A stretch of DNA of 64,000 bases, taken from NCBI GenBank assembly GCA_016716605.1, contig JADJWA010000002.1, positions 186,001 through 250,000 of the forward strand, given 5' to 3'. Within the stretch, counting starts at the first letter, position 1. Each line of letters opens with the position of its first letter. Below the pieces are notes generated by a model. It made no database searches. It was not told the DNA's origin and saw only the letters and a program-made list of their open reading frames with translations. Positions 1 through 8,334 of this stretch are shown here, one piece after another. Source of the stretch: Flavobacteriales bacterium (GTDB lineage Bacteria; Bacteroidota; Bacteroidia; Flavobacteriales_F; PHOS-HE28). Position numbers and translations under genes: made by a program.

Positions 1-1
1 C

Positions 2-973
2 CTTGGAGGCGCGGAGAGTGATTCAGGTGAGTCTCTCTTGAGCTTGACCGATGACTCGGGCTTTATCGTAGGTGGCGAAGTAAACTATTCAACGCCTGGC
101 AATCACGGCGACATCACCGGTTATCACGGCGAATTTGATGTCTGGATTGTCAAACTCGATGCCTTCGGAAACCTAATCTGGGAGAACTGCCTTGGAGGCG
201 ATGACTCTGATCTGCTGCGCGGTTTGGGTTCATGGGCAACACCATTGTTAGAAATGGGCAATGGCAATATCCTAGTTTCCGCGAACACCGGATCAAGCAA
301 CAATAGTGGCGACGTGCAAGGCCATAACGGCAACTACGATTACTGGCTGATTGAGCTAAATGCCGCTGGTGCAATCGTGAACTCCGTTTGTCAAGGCAGC
401 ACAGGTTTCGAAGGTGAGGCTGATTGGTCCCCTATGGTCTTGACGGATAATCCGAATACCCATCTGCTGTTCGGTACTTCCACCATAGACCTCGACAATC
501 CATCAACAACCGACATTGTTTGCTCGAGTTTCACGTTAGGAGGTGGCTCGATTTGGACACAAGTGCTTGGGGGTTCTTCGATGGACTATGCGACCTGCGC
601 CATCCGCAAGAGCAACGGGAGCATTGCTCTCTGCGGCACTACGAGCTCGAATGATGGCCTCTTCGCGCAACAGAACAGCGGCGAGATGGATACTTGGATT
701 TTAGAACTTGACATGTCCTCGTCTATTAATTGTTGTAATGCTCTGGATTTTTCGATGCAACCCAATCCCGCAACCAGTCACGTGAACGTCTCCTGCGCGC
801 AGGGCTTGGTGCGCCGCTTCCGCCTGCTCGACATCAACGGCCGCGTGGTTGCCGCTGGCAATCCTGCCGCGCAACGCTTCGTGATAGAACGTAAGGGGCT
901 CAGCCCCGGCACCTATCTGGTGGAATTGGAACTGGAGCATGGCCGCGCGATGCGCAAACTGATGCTCGATTGA
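2..973 (+). CDS. Secreted T9SS-sorted repeat protein, 5' end missing
   Basis: The reading frame is open from the first bases of the window, so the N-terminus lies outside and 323 residues are visible. The visible part has loose repeats of a type common in Bacteroidota surface proteins: LGG followed by an acidic stretch, then a Gly-rich strand and DxW(I/L)(V/I)(K/E)L strands, for example around residues 35-60 and 100-125. After a Cys pair (INCCNALDF) the last ~80 residues match a type A T9SS sorting domain: a PNPATSHVNV strand, LLDINGRVV, then LSPGTYLVELELEHGRAMRKLMLD. By family knowledge this tail directs export through the outer membrane and surface attachment. The repeats resemble a beta-propeller but I cannot assign a ligand. 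A terminator hairpin follows the stop. Confidence 0.75.
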   Translation, partial: LGGAESDSGESLLSLTDDSGFIVGGEVNYSTPGNHGDITGYHGEFDVWIVKLDAFGNLIWENCLGGDDSDLLRGLGSWATPLLEMGNGNILVSANTGSSNNSGDVQGHNGNYDYWLIELNAAGAIVNSVCQGSTGFEGEADWSPMVLTDNPNTHLLFGTSTIDLDNPSTTDIVCSSFTLGGGSIWTQVLGGSSMDYATCAIRKSNGSIALCGTTSSNDGLFAQQNSGEMDTWILELDMSSSINCCNALDFSMQPNPATSHVNVSCAQGLVRRFRLLDINGRVVAAGNPAAQRFVIERKGLSPGTYLVELELEHGRAMRKLMLD

Positions 974-994
974 CCGTTCCGCGACGAAATGGGG

Positions 995-1030
995 AAGGGC
1001 TTCTGCCATGCGGCAGAGGCCCTTTTCTTT
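995..1030 (+). terminator. Rho-independent terminator
   Basis: An 11-bp stem (GGGCTTCTGCC pairing with GGCAGAGGCCC, one G-U pair) with a 4-nt ATGC loop is followed by TTTTCTTT. It lies 22 bases after the stop of the upstream secreted protein. Confidence 0.75.
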
Positions 1031-1202
1031 GCGGGGGAATGCAGGTTGGCCCAACGCACAGGCCACGGCGCGTTGAGGGGTTGAGGGTTGAATCCCTCAC
1101 GGTCAACCTATCCATCGCGAAGCAACCGGCGCCTCGGGCACTGACCAAGCCAATAACCCTCAACCTGCGCAACCTTCCACCCCCCAACCTGCCATTCCAC
1201 CC

Positions 1203-2006
1203 ATGCAGCGCATCACCGAGAGCGAATCACGCCACCACGACCTGGAGCTGAAGACCACTCGCGAATTGCTCGAGGGCATCAACAGCGAGGACCGGGGCGT
1301 GGCGGAGGCCGTGGCCGGCGCCATCGGGGCCATGGAGCCACTGGTGGAGGCGATCGTGGAGCGCATGCGGCGCGGGGGCCGGCTCTTCTACCTGGGCGCG
1401 GGAACGAGCGGAAGATTGGGCATCGTGGATGCGAGCGAGTGCCCGCCCACGTTCGGCGTGCCGCACGGCCTGGTGATCGGCCTCATCGCGGGCGGTGACA
1501 GCGCCATCCGCAAAGCAGTGGAGTTCGCTGAGGATGATCGCGAGCAGGGCTGGAAGGACCTGGAGGAGCATGCCATAGGAGCGGACGATGCCGTGATCGG
1601 CATCGCCGCCAGCGGAAGCACGCCGTATGTCGTGGGCGCATTGGAGCGCTGCAACGCCGAAGGCATCCTCACGGCATGCATCACCTGCAATCCGGGTAGC
1701 CCCGTGAGCCTGGTGGCCAAGCATCCCATCGTAGCCGCTGTCGGCCCCGAATACGTCACCGGCAGCACGCGCATGAAGAGCGGCACCGCGCAGAAGCTCA
1801 TCCTGAATATGATCAGCACCGCAGCCATGATCAAGCTCGGCCGCGTGAAGGGCAATCGCATGGTCGACATGCAGCTGAGCAACAACAAGCTCATCGACCG
1901 CGGCACGCGCATGGTGATGGACGGGCTCGGCATCGGCTATGATGAGGCCAACGACCTGCTGAAGAGGCACGGCAGCGTGCGGAAGGCGGTGGAGAGCCGC
2001 CGATGA
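1203..2006 (+). CDS. murQ: N-acetylmuramic acid 6-phosphate etherase
   Basis: This cytoplasmic SIS-domain lyase cleaves the D-lactyl ether of MurNAc-6-phosphate to give GlcNAc-6-phosphate in peptidoglycan recycling. The 267 residues carry the expected MurQ features: an N-terminal TESES motif (residues 5-9), FYLGAGTSGRLGIVDASECPPTFG (phosphosugar loop and family signature, ~62-85), AASGSTPYVVGAL (second SIS motif, ~134-146), and EYVTGSTRMKSGTAQKLILNMISTAAM. It is shorter than the ~300-residue enterobacterial enzyme at both ends but all core motifs are present. It stands alone in this strand block with only 13 bp before the next gene, which suggests co-transcription with the hypothetical protein downstream. 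No murP or anmK is seen nearby. Confidence 0.93.
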   Translation: MQRITESESRHHDLELKTTRELLEGINSEDRGVAEAVAGAIGAMEPLVEAIVERMRRGGRLFYLGAGTSGRLGIVDASECPPTFGVPHGLVIGLIAGGDSAIRKAVEFAEDDREQGWKDLEEHAIGADDAVIGIAASGSTPYVVGALERCNAEGILTACITCNPGSPVSLVAKHPIVAAVGPEYVTGSTRMKSGTAQKLILNMISTAAMIKLGRVKGNRMVDMQLSNNKLIDRGTRMVMDGLGIGYDEANDLLKRHGSVRKAVESRR

Positions 2007-2019
2007 ACAACTAGGCGCC

Positions 2020-2595
2020 ATGCACGACATCGAGCCATTCTGGAACTGGCGGCACAAGTACACCAGTGAAGAGGATGAGCGCTCGCCCTTCTTCGGCGAG
2101 GAGCACAGCGAGATCTACTTCACCAACGCCGTGTACAACCACCTGATCCACCCGCAATGGGACAGCTTCGGGAGCAGCACGCTCTACATGAAGGTGCTCT
2201 TCGCCGACTACGAGGATGGCTTCGCGATCCTGGAGCTCATCGGCGAGTGGAACGACTTGCTGCACAACGACGTGATGACGCTCAAGCGGAACATCATCGA
2301 GCACCTGATGGCCAACCGCATCCAGCGCTTCATCCTCATCGGTGAGAACGTGCTCAACTTCCACGCGAGCGACGACGAGTACTACGCCGAGTGGTTCGAC
2401 GAGGTGAACGAGGCCGATGGCTGGATCGCGCTGCTCAACTTCCGCCCGCACGTGCTCGACGACATGCAAGCGGCGAACATCGACCAGTACTTCCTGCTCG
2501 GCGGCAAGCTCGATGCACTGCGCTGGCGGACGCTAGGTCCGGAAGAGCTCTACGAGGTGGTCGGCGCCGTGGTGATGAAGCGGCTGGGCCCCTAG
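2020..2595 (+). CDS. Conserved hypothetical protein (191 aa)
   Basis: I do not recognise a characterised family. The protein is acidic and rich in aromatic residues, has no signal peptide or membrane segment, and so is probably cytoplasmic. Striking stretches are FWNWRHKYTSEEDERSPFF near the N-terminus and an alternating core (LYMKVLFADYEDGFAILELIGEW, then ANRIQRFILIGENVLNF) that looks like a small alpha/beta fold. It begins 13 bp after murQ and is likely in the same transcript, but nothing in it points to wall recycling. Its stop overlaps the stop of the convergent outer-membrane gene by three bases. Confidence 0.75.
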   Translation: MHDIEPFWNWRHKYTSEEDERSPFFGEEHSEIYFTNAVYNHLIHPQWDSFGSSTLYMKVLFADYEDGFAILELIGEWNDLLHNDVMTLKRNIIEHLMANRIQRFILIGENVLNFHASDDEYYAEWFDEVNEADGWIALLNFRPHVLDDMQAANIDQYFLLGGKLDALRWRTLGPEELYEVVGAVVMKRLGP

Positions 2596-3242
2596 AACCC
2601 GCCGATCTTCACCGTCATGCGCGCCATGTAATTGCGCAGCGCATCGGGCGCGGTGTATGGCAGCTCGAGATCGCTGGTCCACAGGTAGGAAGCGCCGAAA
2701 CCCACGCGGAAGGCCTCCACCACGGTGACCTCAAGCTCAAGGCCCGGCTCCACCGCCACGAAGGCCTGCCCATCGGTGCGGTTACGGCGATCGCTATTGC
2801 TCCCGCTGTTCGAGCGCGGGTAGCTGTAGGACACGCTGCCCAAGCCGATGAGCACGGGAACAGTCAGGTGGACCGCATGCTTGCCCAGGATCATCGGCTC
2901 GATCAACAGGCCGCCGTAGCCGTAGCGCAGCTCGAGACCGCTCACATCCTCGGTGCCGAAATCACGCAGGAATTGCTCATAGGCCACATTCTTGATCGTG
3001 CTGCTGCTCCATGCGCCGCCCAGGCCCAGCGCCACCTTGTGCTCGAGGATGAAGGCACCGCTGAAGCCGAGCAAGAGCACATCAGCGCCCATCACGTTGG
3101 TCAGTTTCGGCGTGAAACCGAAGTAGCCGCCGGTCACTGAGGTGCTGTCGTTGAACAGGGCCTTAGGCTTCGGTTTCTCCTGGGCCGATGCGGTGAACGC
3201 TGCAAGGAGCGATAGGGCGAAGAGAAGGGGTCGGTTCATCAT
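2592..3242 (-). CDS. Secreted beta-barrel-like outer-membrane protein
   Basis: The 216-residue product starts at MMNRPLLFALSLLAAFTASAQ, a clear signal peptide cleaved after SAQ. I chose this start because the upstream extension of the open frame is Arg/Gly-rich and has no leader. The mature part is a run of alternating strands with aromatic girdles (SVTGGYFGFTPKLTNVMGADVLLLGFSGAFIL, KVALGLGGAWSSST, ELRYGYGGLLIEPM) and ends with an aromatic residue (RMTVKIGGF), as expected for an eight-stranded outer-membrane barrel. There is no named motif, so no substrate can be given. A TACCTTTC box just upstream fits the -7 element used elsewhere in this window. Confidence 0.6.
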   Translation of the reverse strand: MMNRPLLFALSLLAAFTASAQEKPKPKALFNDSTSVTGGYFGFTPKLTNVMGADVLLLGFSGAFILEHKVALGLGGAWSSSTIKNVAYEQFLRDFGTEDVSGLELRYGYGGLLIEPMILGKHAVHLTVPVLIGLGSVSYSYPRSNSGSNSDRRNRTDGQAFVAVEPGLELEVTVVEAFRVGFGASYLWTSDLELPYTAPDALRNYMARMTVKIGGF

Positions 3243-3259
3243 GGCCGAAAGGTATCGGC

Positions 3260-3706
3260 TCAGGATCGCCTTTTCTGCAGCATGCGCCATACGTGCCGGT
3301 CGATCGGCAGCGACACCGCTTCCTCTGCGGGCTGCGCGCGCGGCACCCAGCGGAACACTTCCTGATCGCCGGGGCCAGCGATTCCTGAGAACGGATCCTG
3401 CACCACCCAGATGGCATCGCATTCCGCAACGCGGAAGGTGAAGTACACGCTCACCACCTGCATCGGCGCGGAGTGGAAAGCGCTCTGCTGAAAGAAATCC
3501 GTGGTGTAGAAATGCTCCACGTCCAAAGCCTCCACGGCCATCTCCTCCCGGATCTCGCGGATCACGCAATCCTTCAAGCCTTCGCCATACTCCAAGCCAC
3601 CCCCGGGGAACTTGGTGATGCGCTGTCCCTTGATCAACTCATCGGCAACAAGGACCTGCGTCCGTTCCGCATTCAGCAACAAGCCGTAGGCGCGGATCGT
3701 GAACAT
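3260..3706 (-). CDS. NUDIX hydrolase
   Basis: A cytoplasmic 148-residue NUDIX protein. The NUDIX box is visible at about residues 36-58: GGLEYGEGLKDCVIREIREE, which fits Gx5Ex7REUxEExGU except that the Gly after the double Glu is replaced (EEMAV). The three metal-binding Glu residues are kept. Family members hydrolyse nucleoside diphosphates linked to another moiety; the substrate cannot be read from the sequence. It lies 4 bp downstream of the RNA ligase-like gene on the same strand, so the two are probably one transcript. Confidence 0.85.
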   Translation of the reverse strand: MFTIRAYGLLLNAERTQVLVADELIKGQRITKFPGGGLEYGEGLKDCVIREIREEMAVEALDVEHFYTTDFFQQSAFHSAPMQVVSVYFTFRVAECDAIWVVQDPFSGIAGPGDQEVFRWVPRAQPAEEAVSLPIDRHVWRMLQKRRS

Positions 3707-3710
3707 GGCC

Positions 3711-4316
3711 TCAGAACGCTGGTTCGAGTTTCACGCTCTTCAAATGCTCATCGAGCGAATCGTCGGCCACCTCGCGCCTCATCAGCGTCAGGTCGGTCAC
3801 TGCGCGCTCACCGCGGTACTGCTCATTCTCCAGCATGGCCCAGGCCTGCTCGAACTGCGCGGCCTTGAGCGGACCGGCGATCAGCAGCATGGGCTGCATC
3901 GGGACATCGACACCGAGCTTCTTGATGCGCTTGTTCGCGCGCACGTGATCCAGCAAGCGCTGCTGCAATGCGCTGATCGGCCCGACCGGCTCAACGCCCA
4001 CATAGATGCGCTTGCGGTCATCCGAATGGCGGATACCATCGAGCTTCAGCCGGAAGCCGCGCTGGCCGGATGCGCCACGCACAATGGAATCGCTCAATGT
4101 GGATTCGTACTCCGGCGGGAGCTCGCTCTCGATCAGCGTGATGCCCGGAAGCCGATAGAAGCACTCGAAGCGCCCGATGCGGTCGCGCAAGGCATGGCGC
4201 GTCTGCATCACCCAAGCCAGCGCATCGCTGGGCACATCGATGCTCACGCGGTACTGGCAGGTGTACACCAGCGAGTCGAAGAGCGTGAGGGCGTCAACCG
4301 CCGCCTTGCGGGCCAT
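3711..4316 (-). CDS. 2'-5' RNA ligase / cyclic phosphodiesterase-like protein, degenerate active site
   Basis: A 201-residue protein with the layout of the LigT-like 2H phosphoesterase fold: an N-terminal strand (YTCQYRVSIDVP), a helix ending in ALRDRIGRF, a first motif strand (LPGITLIESELPP), a central VGVEPVGPISALQQRLLDHVR segment and a second motif strand (MQPMLLIAGPLKAAQFEQAWAML). In active members these two strands carry HxT/S. Here the first reads GIT and the second MLLIAG, so both catalytic His residues appear lost. I start it at MARKAAVDA; the longer frame adds 43 Cys/Arg-rich residues unlike the family. It may bind RNA or a cyclic phosphate without catalysis. The family call is moderately sure. 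Confidence 0.55.
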   Translation of the reverse strand: MARKAAVDALTLFDSLVYTCQYRVSIDVPSDALAWVMQTRHALRDRIGRFECFYRLPGITLIESELPPEYESTLSDSIVRGASGQRGFRLKLDGIRHSDDRKRIYVGVEPVGPISALQQRLLDHVRANKRIKKLGVDVPMQPMLLIAGPLKAAQFEQAWAMLENEQYRGERAVTDLTLMRREVADDSLDEHLKSVKLEPAF

Positions 4317-4471
4317 GGCGCAAAAGAAGCCGCCCGAAGCGCCGGTCAACCGCCGCTCGTTACCGCGAAGGCAACAGGTCATTGGTGAAAAGCCGCACGA
4401 TCCGGGGTACGCGCATCTGATCGCACGGCGACCGCGGTTGTTCAATCATCCTAACCAGAAACCCTTGCGCC

Positions 4472-4630
4472 ATGGTCCGACCCTCGACCTTGTCGTTGGC
4501 GCTGGCGATGGCCGCGGGCCTCGCCGCGCAGAGCATCGAATCGATCCAGCTCCGGTTCGCGCTCGATAGCCGAGCTCGCAGCTGCCGAGCGCACCGCCCT
4601 GCTGCGCGCGGATGCCGGTCGTTGAGCTAG
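4472..4630 (+). other. Possible short secreted-peptide ORF or remnant
   Basis: The ~320-base interval between the RNA ligase-like gene and the kelch gene holds one short frame that opens with a credible signal peptide (MVRPSTLSLALAMAAGLAAQS) but then turns into Arg/Ala/Cys-rich sequence with no resemblance to a protein, and stops after 52 residues. It is probably the leader of a lost secreted protein, or chance. Nothing else is seen in the gap except a TAGCTTCG box at about 4629 that may serve as the promoter -7 element of the kelch gene. Confidence 0.2.
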
Positions 4631-4640
4631 CTTCGGGCGC

Positions 4641-5824
4641 ATGAGAACGTCCGCGCTCGCTTTCGCTTCGGCGCTTTCAGGCCTCGCAGCAGCCCAATTC
4701 CAATGGGAACAGCTGCCTGATTTCCCTGGCACGGCGAGGGATGATGCGGCTGCCTTCACCATCGATTGCGACGTGTACGTGGGGACGGGCATGCAAGTGG
4801 GCTGGTCGTTGACGAACGACTTCTGGAGGTACGACTCCTTCTCTCAGACCTGGAGCCCATCAACCACGTTACCGGCGTCACCCCGGCAATACTGCACAGC
4901 GCAAAGCCTGTTCAGCCAAGGCTACCTGTTCGGCGGCCTGGATGCCTCCGGTCCGCTATCCGAGCTCTGGTCCTTCGACTCGGGCTCGCAATCCTGGATC
5001 CAGCGTGCCTCACTGCCCGGTGCTGGTCGCTACGCATGCGGATCATTCGTTTTGGCCAGCAACCTCTACATCTGCGGAGGGATCATCGCCGGCGGAACTG
5101 CTTTGAACGAGTTGTGGAAGTACGACCCCTTCACGGATTCCTGGGAGCAGCGCTCGTCCCTCCCCGGTGTGGGCAGGCACCGGATGGCCACTGCTGAAGG
5201 CGGATTCGTCGCAGGTGGCGCTGATTCCAGTTATGCTCCATTGGATGAGTGCTGGTCCTACAACACCTTCGGGGACGAGTGGACGCCGATGCCAGCAATG
5301 CCCGAAGGCCGGTTCGGCGGAAGCGGTGCGAGTTGGACTGAAGGCCTCTACTACATAGCCGGTGCGATCGACAATTCGAACTTCAGGGCGACAACTTTCC
5401 GCCTTTCCGCATCGGGCTGGGAACTCTGCAGACGCGGTGCTTCCAAGCGAGCGGCGTGGAGGCGTCGTTGCAGTATCCGGCTGCGCTGGTGGCTGGAACT
5501 TCCTGAATTACGGCCTTGGACTCGATGGCACAATGGCACGCCGGAACGATTGGTTCGGGACCTCGTTCGCTTTCTCAATCGGCGAACAATCGCCGTCATC
5601 CTTCAGCGTAATCCCGAATCCCGCTACTGAGGCGATACGCTTGCCTGAGGGCATGTCATACAATGAGGCCATCATCATCAATGCCCAGGGTGTCGTGGCG
5701 GGCCGAATCCAGGAGAACAATGGGCTTAGTTCTGCCCATCCATCATCTCTCAGCTGGTGCTTACATGCTGCAACTTCGGCTGAACGAGGGCTTTAGCACC
5801 GCACGCTTCATCAAGCTCCCCTGA
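4641..5824 (+). pseudogene. Kelch-repeat T9SS protein with two frameshifts
   Basis: The gene starts with a signal peptide (MRTSALAFASALSGLAAAQ) and continues with kelch motifs: DDAAAFTIDCDVYVGTGM, NDFWRYDSFSQTW, GYLFGGLDASG, LSELWSFDSGSQSW, LYICGGIIAGG, LNELWKYDPFTDSW, which is a kelch beta-propeller. Near base 5430 the frame breaks; the homologous text (GGVVAVSGCAGGWNFLNYG, then FSVIPNPATEAIRLPEG of a sorting domain) continues one frame on. Near 5752 it shifts again, and the true end GAYMLQLRLNEGFSTARFIKLP lies in the third frame, closing at 5822-5824. The stop overlaps the start of the methyltransferase gene by one base. Real decay and sequencing indels are both possible; the conserved tail argues for recent or artefactual breaks. 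Confidence 0.75.
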
Positions 5825-6465
5825 TGCAATTCATCTCCCCTGACCTCGATGCCTATTGCGAGGCCCGCAGCGGCGAGGAGCCTTGGTACCTGAAGGAGCT
5901 CGCCGCCGAGACGCGCGAGAGGGTACACATGCCCGCCATGCTCAGCGGCCATCTGCAAGGCCGCTTCCTGGCCATGCTCAGTCAGCTTGTTCGGCCCCGC
6001 ATCGCCATTGAGATCGGCACCTACACCGGCTACAGCGCGCTCTGCCTAGCCGAAGGGCTCGCTCCCGGTGGCATGCTGCACACCATCGACATCGACCCCT
6101 ACCTGCCGGAGATGGTGCATCGCTACATCGAGAAGGCCGGCATGCTCGACCGCATCACCATGCACCATCGGCCAGCGCTTGAGGTGATCCCGGAACTCCC
6201 CTCCCCTTTCGACCTCGTGTTCATCGACGCCGACAAACAGAACTACCCCGCTTACCTCGAAGCTGTCCTTCCGCGCATGGCGAAGGGCGGGATCATCGTC
6301 GCCGATAATGTGCTCTGGAGCGGCAAGGTGCTGGCGCCTCCGCAAGAGCGCGATGAGCAGACCGCCGCGCTGATCCGATTCGCTGACATGGTGAACGCGG
6401 ATCCCCGGTTCGACCCGGTGATGATCCCGCTGCGCGATGGAGTGCTCATGGCGCGCGTGAAGTGA
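5824..6465 (+). CDS. Class I SAM-dependent O-methyltransferase (caffeoyl-CoA OMT-like)
   Basis: A 213-residue cytoplasmic methyltransferase. The SAM-binding motif I is AIEIGTYTGYSALCLAEGL (~60-78), the acidic end of strand 2 is TIDIDPYLPEM (~90), and the metal-binding part FDLVFIDADKQNYPAYLE (~130-147) with ADNVLWSGKV is typical of the divalent-cation-dependent COMT-like group, in which Asp, Asp and Asn hold Mg2+. The bacterial substrate cannot be predicted. The ATG overlaps the stop of the kelch gene by one base (TGATG), so translation may be coupled. Confidence 0.88.
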   Translation: MQFISPDLDAYCEARSGEEPWYLKELAAETRERVHMPAMLSGHLQGRFLAMLSQLVRPRIAIEIGTYTGYSALCLAEGLAPGGMLHTIDIDPYLPEMVHRYIEKAGMLDRITMHHRPALEVIPELPSPFDLVFIDADKQNYPAYLEAVLPRMAKGGIIVADNVLWSGKVLAPPQERDEQTAALIRFADMVNADPRFDPVMIPLRDGVLMARVK

Positions 6466-6511
6466 CAGACGTCAGGCGGGCGTACCTTCGTTCGGCCCCA
6501 ACTTCACCGCC

Positions 6512-6898
6512 ATGGAAGCACAACTCTTCTACAAGGAACTGGGACGCTTGCTCTACGCGATCGCGGCCGCCGATGGAAAGATCTCCGACCAGGAGATCCG
6601 CACGCTGAAGAAGGTGGTGAGCGATCAGCTGGTGCCGCAGGAAGTGAGCACCGACCACTTCGGCACCGATCAGGCCTACATCACCGAATTCGAGTTCGAT
6701 GTGCTGGCCGAGCGCGGCGCTTCCGTGGAGGGCGCCTTCGATTCATTCATCGCCTACATGGCGCGCCACCGGCACGACCTCACCACTCAGCGCAAGGAAC
6801 TGATCTACCGCTGCGCCGATGCCGTGGCCAGCGCTTTCCATGGCGTGGGCAAAGCCGAGCTGCCCTTGTTGATCGAGCTGCACAAGCACCTGCATTAG
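6512..6898 (+). CDS. TerB-like domain protein
   Basis: A 128-residue all-helical cytoplasmic protein. The segment LLYAIAAADGKISDQEIRTLKKVV (residues ~14-37) has the acidic ADGKISxxE pattern of TerB/DjlA-like domains, thought to bind metal or partner proteins; a second helical half ends in FHGVGKAELPLLIELHKHL. No other tellurite-resistance genes are near, so tellurite resistance should not be inferred. A TACCTTCG box at 6483-6490 is a likely -7 promoter element. Confidence 0.6.
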   Translation: MEAQLFYKELGRLLYAIAAADGKISDQEIRTLKKVVSDQLVPQEVSTDHFGTDQAYITEFEFDVLAERGASVEGAFDSFIAYMARHRHDLTTQRKELIYRCADAVASAFHGVGKAELPLLIELHKHLH

Positions 6899-6928
6899 CC
6901 CAGTAAAGGAGCCCGTTATCTTGGGCGC

Positions 6929-7957
6929 GTGCGCATCGTCGACCTCCGATCCGATACGGTGACCCAGCCCACGCCCGCCATGCGCGAGGCCATGCTGAGC
7001 GCGGAACTAGGCGACGATGTCTTCGGCGAGGACCCAACCGTGAATTCCTTGGAAGAGCGCATGGCCGCGCTCTTCGGCCACGAGGCGGCGCTATTCTGCC
7101 CTAGCGGCACCATGACCAACCAGATCGCGATCAACGTGCATACCCGTCCCGGCGACGAAGTGCTCTGCGAGGAAGGCGCGCATGTTTACCGCTACGAAGG
7201 CGGCGGCATGATGGCCAACAGCGGCTGCAGCGTGAAGCACCTGCCTGCCGATCGCGGCCGGTTCACCGCGGCGGATGTCGAGGCGGCCATCAACGACCGC
7301 AACGCGGCTTACCTCGCCAACACAAGGCTCGTTGTGATCGAGAACACCGTGAACCGCGGCGGCGGCTCCGTCTGGGACAGGGCAGAAACGGCGCGCATCC
7401 GAACGATCTGCGATGCGCATGGCCTGGCACTCCACCTCGATGGCGCGCGGCTCTTCAACGCCATGGCCGTTGATGGCGGCTCTCCGCAGGATTGGGGCCG
7501 CACCTTCCAGAGCATCTCCATCTGCCTCAGCAAGGGCCTTGGTGCCCCTGTGGGCAGCGTGCTCATCGGCGATCGCGCCTTTATCCACCAGGCCCGCCGA
7601 GTGCGCAAGCGGTTCGGCGGAGGCATGCGGCAGGCGGGAATGCTCGCGGCTGCTGGCCTGCATGCGCTCGAGCACCATGTTCACCGGTTGAAGGATGACC
7701 ACCAGCGCGCCAAGCGGATCGGCGATGCACTGGCGGTGATGCCTTGGTGCGCGCGCGTGATGCCCGTGGAGACCAACATCATCATCTACGACCTGGCAGG
7801 TGGGCGATCGGCCCGCGAGCATGTGGCGCAGCTCGAGGCCGGCGGCGTGCGCTGCTTCGCCATCGGGCCGGCCCAGGTACGCATGGTCACCCACCTCGAC
7901 CTCGACGATGAAGGCCTGGAGCAGGTGCTGGAACGATTGCAACGGATTCACCGATGA
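6929..7957 (+). CDS. ltaE: Low-specificity L-threonine aldolase
   Basis: This PLP enzyme cleaves L-threonine and L-allo-threonine to glycine and acetaldehyde. The 342 residues begin with the family opening VDLRSDTVTQPT, then GDDVFGEDPTVNSLEERMAALFG, FCPSGTMTNQ, a His-containing loop EEGAHVYRYEGGG, and LHLDGARLFNA, where the Asp contacts the PLP ring nitrogen. The Schiff-base lysine is K202 in SICLSKGLGAPVGS. The start is a GTG; it is the only start consistent with the conserved N-terminus. The stop overlaps the ATG of the lipoprotein gene by four bases. Confidence 0.92.
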   Translation: MRIVDLRSDTVTQPTPAMREAMLSAELGDDVFGEDPTVNSLEERMAALFGHEAALFCPSGTMTNQIAINVHTRPGDEVLCEEGAHVYRYEGGGMMANSGCSVKHLPADRGRFTAADVEAAINDRNAAYLANTRLVVIENTVNRGGGSVWDRAETARIRTICDAHGLALHLDGARLFNAMAVDGGSPQDWGRTFQSISICLSKGLGAPVGSVLIGDRAFIHQARRVRKRFGGGMRQAGMLAAAGLHALEHHVHRLKDDHQRAKRIGDALAVMPWCARVMPVETNIIIYDLAGGRSAREHVAQLEAGGVRCFAIGPAQVRMVTHLDLDDEGLEQVLERLQRIHR

Positions 7958-8334
7958 GACCGCTGAGCATCCTCTTCCTCTTGACGCTCGCTTCGTGCGC
8001 CGGCACGCAGTACATCGAGAAGGGCACGCACGATGGCGTCGAGATCGCCTACCGCTGGAGCCATCCGCCCGGCAAGCCAAGCGAGCTGCTGCTCCGCTTG
8101 AAGAATGTGAGCGGTGCCGACAAGCGCGTGAGCCTCGGCATCGACCTCTATTACCAAGGCCGCACCGTTGAGGCTTTCGAGGCGGATACCTGCCTGCGGC
8201 CCGGCATGCTCCTCGCGGGCAGGCTCAACGGCATCTACTTCATCCCGCGGGCACTCACCACCGGGCAGATCAAGGATGGCGGCGCCGCCATTGAGGCCAC
8301 CCGCACCGTGATCAGCGACGAATCCTGCCCCTGA
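7954..8334 (+). CDS. Small lipoprotein (DUF1425-like)
   Basis: A 126-residue lipoprotein: leader MRPLSILFLLTLASC with lipobox LASC, Cys15 being the predicted lipidated residue. The mature part (YRWSHPPGKPSELLLRLKNVSGADKRVSLGIDLYYQGRTVEAFEADTCLRPGMLLAGRLNGIYF) looks like one beta-sandwich domain and is reminiscent of the YcfL/DUF1425 family, though I am not certain. It overlaps the threonine aldolase stop (ATGA) and the kinase start (TGATG), so the three genes are probably translated in series. It may be an envelope partner of the kinase, which is inference from position alone. Confidence 0.6.
   Translation: MRPLSILFLLTLASCAGTQYIEKGTHDGVEIAYRWSHPPGKPSELLLRLKNVSGADKRVSLGIDLYYQGRTVEAFEADTCLRPGMLLAGRLNGIYFIPRALTTGQIKDGGAAIEATRTVISDESCP

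Noticed and set aside
1227..2063. Long minus-strand open frame opposite murQ (278 aa)
   Set aside because: It is a shadow of a GC-rich gene: composition is His/Ala/Gly-heavy, with no leader or family motif, and it is antisense to a clear enzyme.
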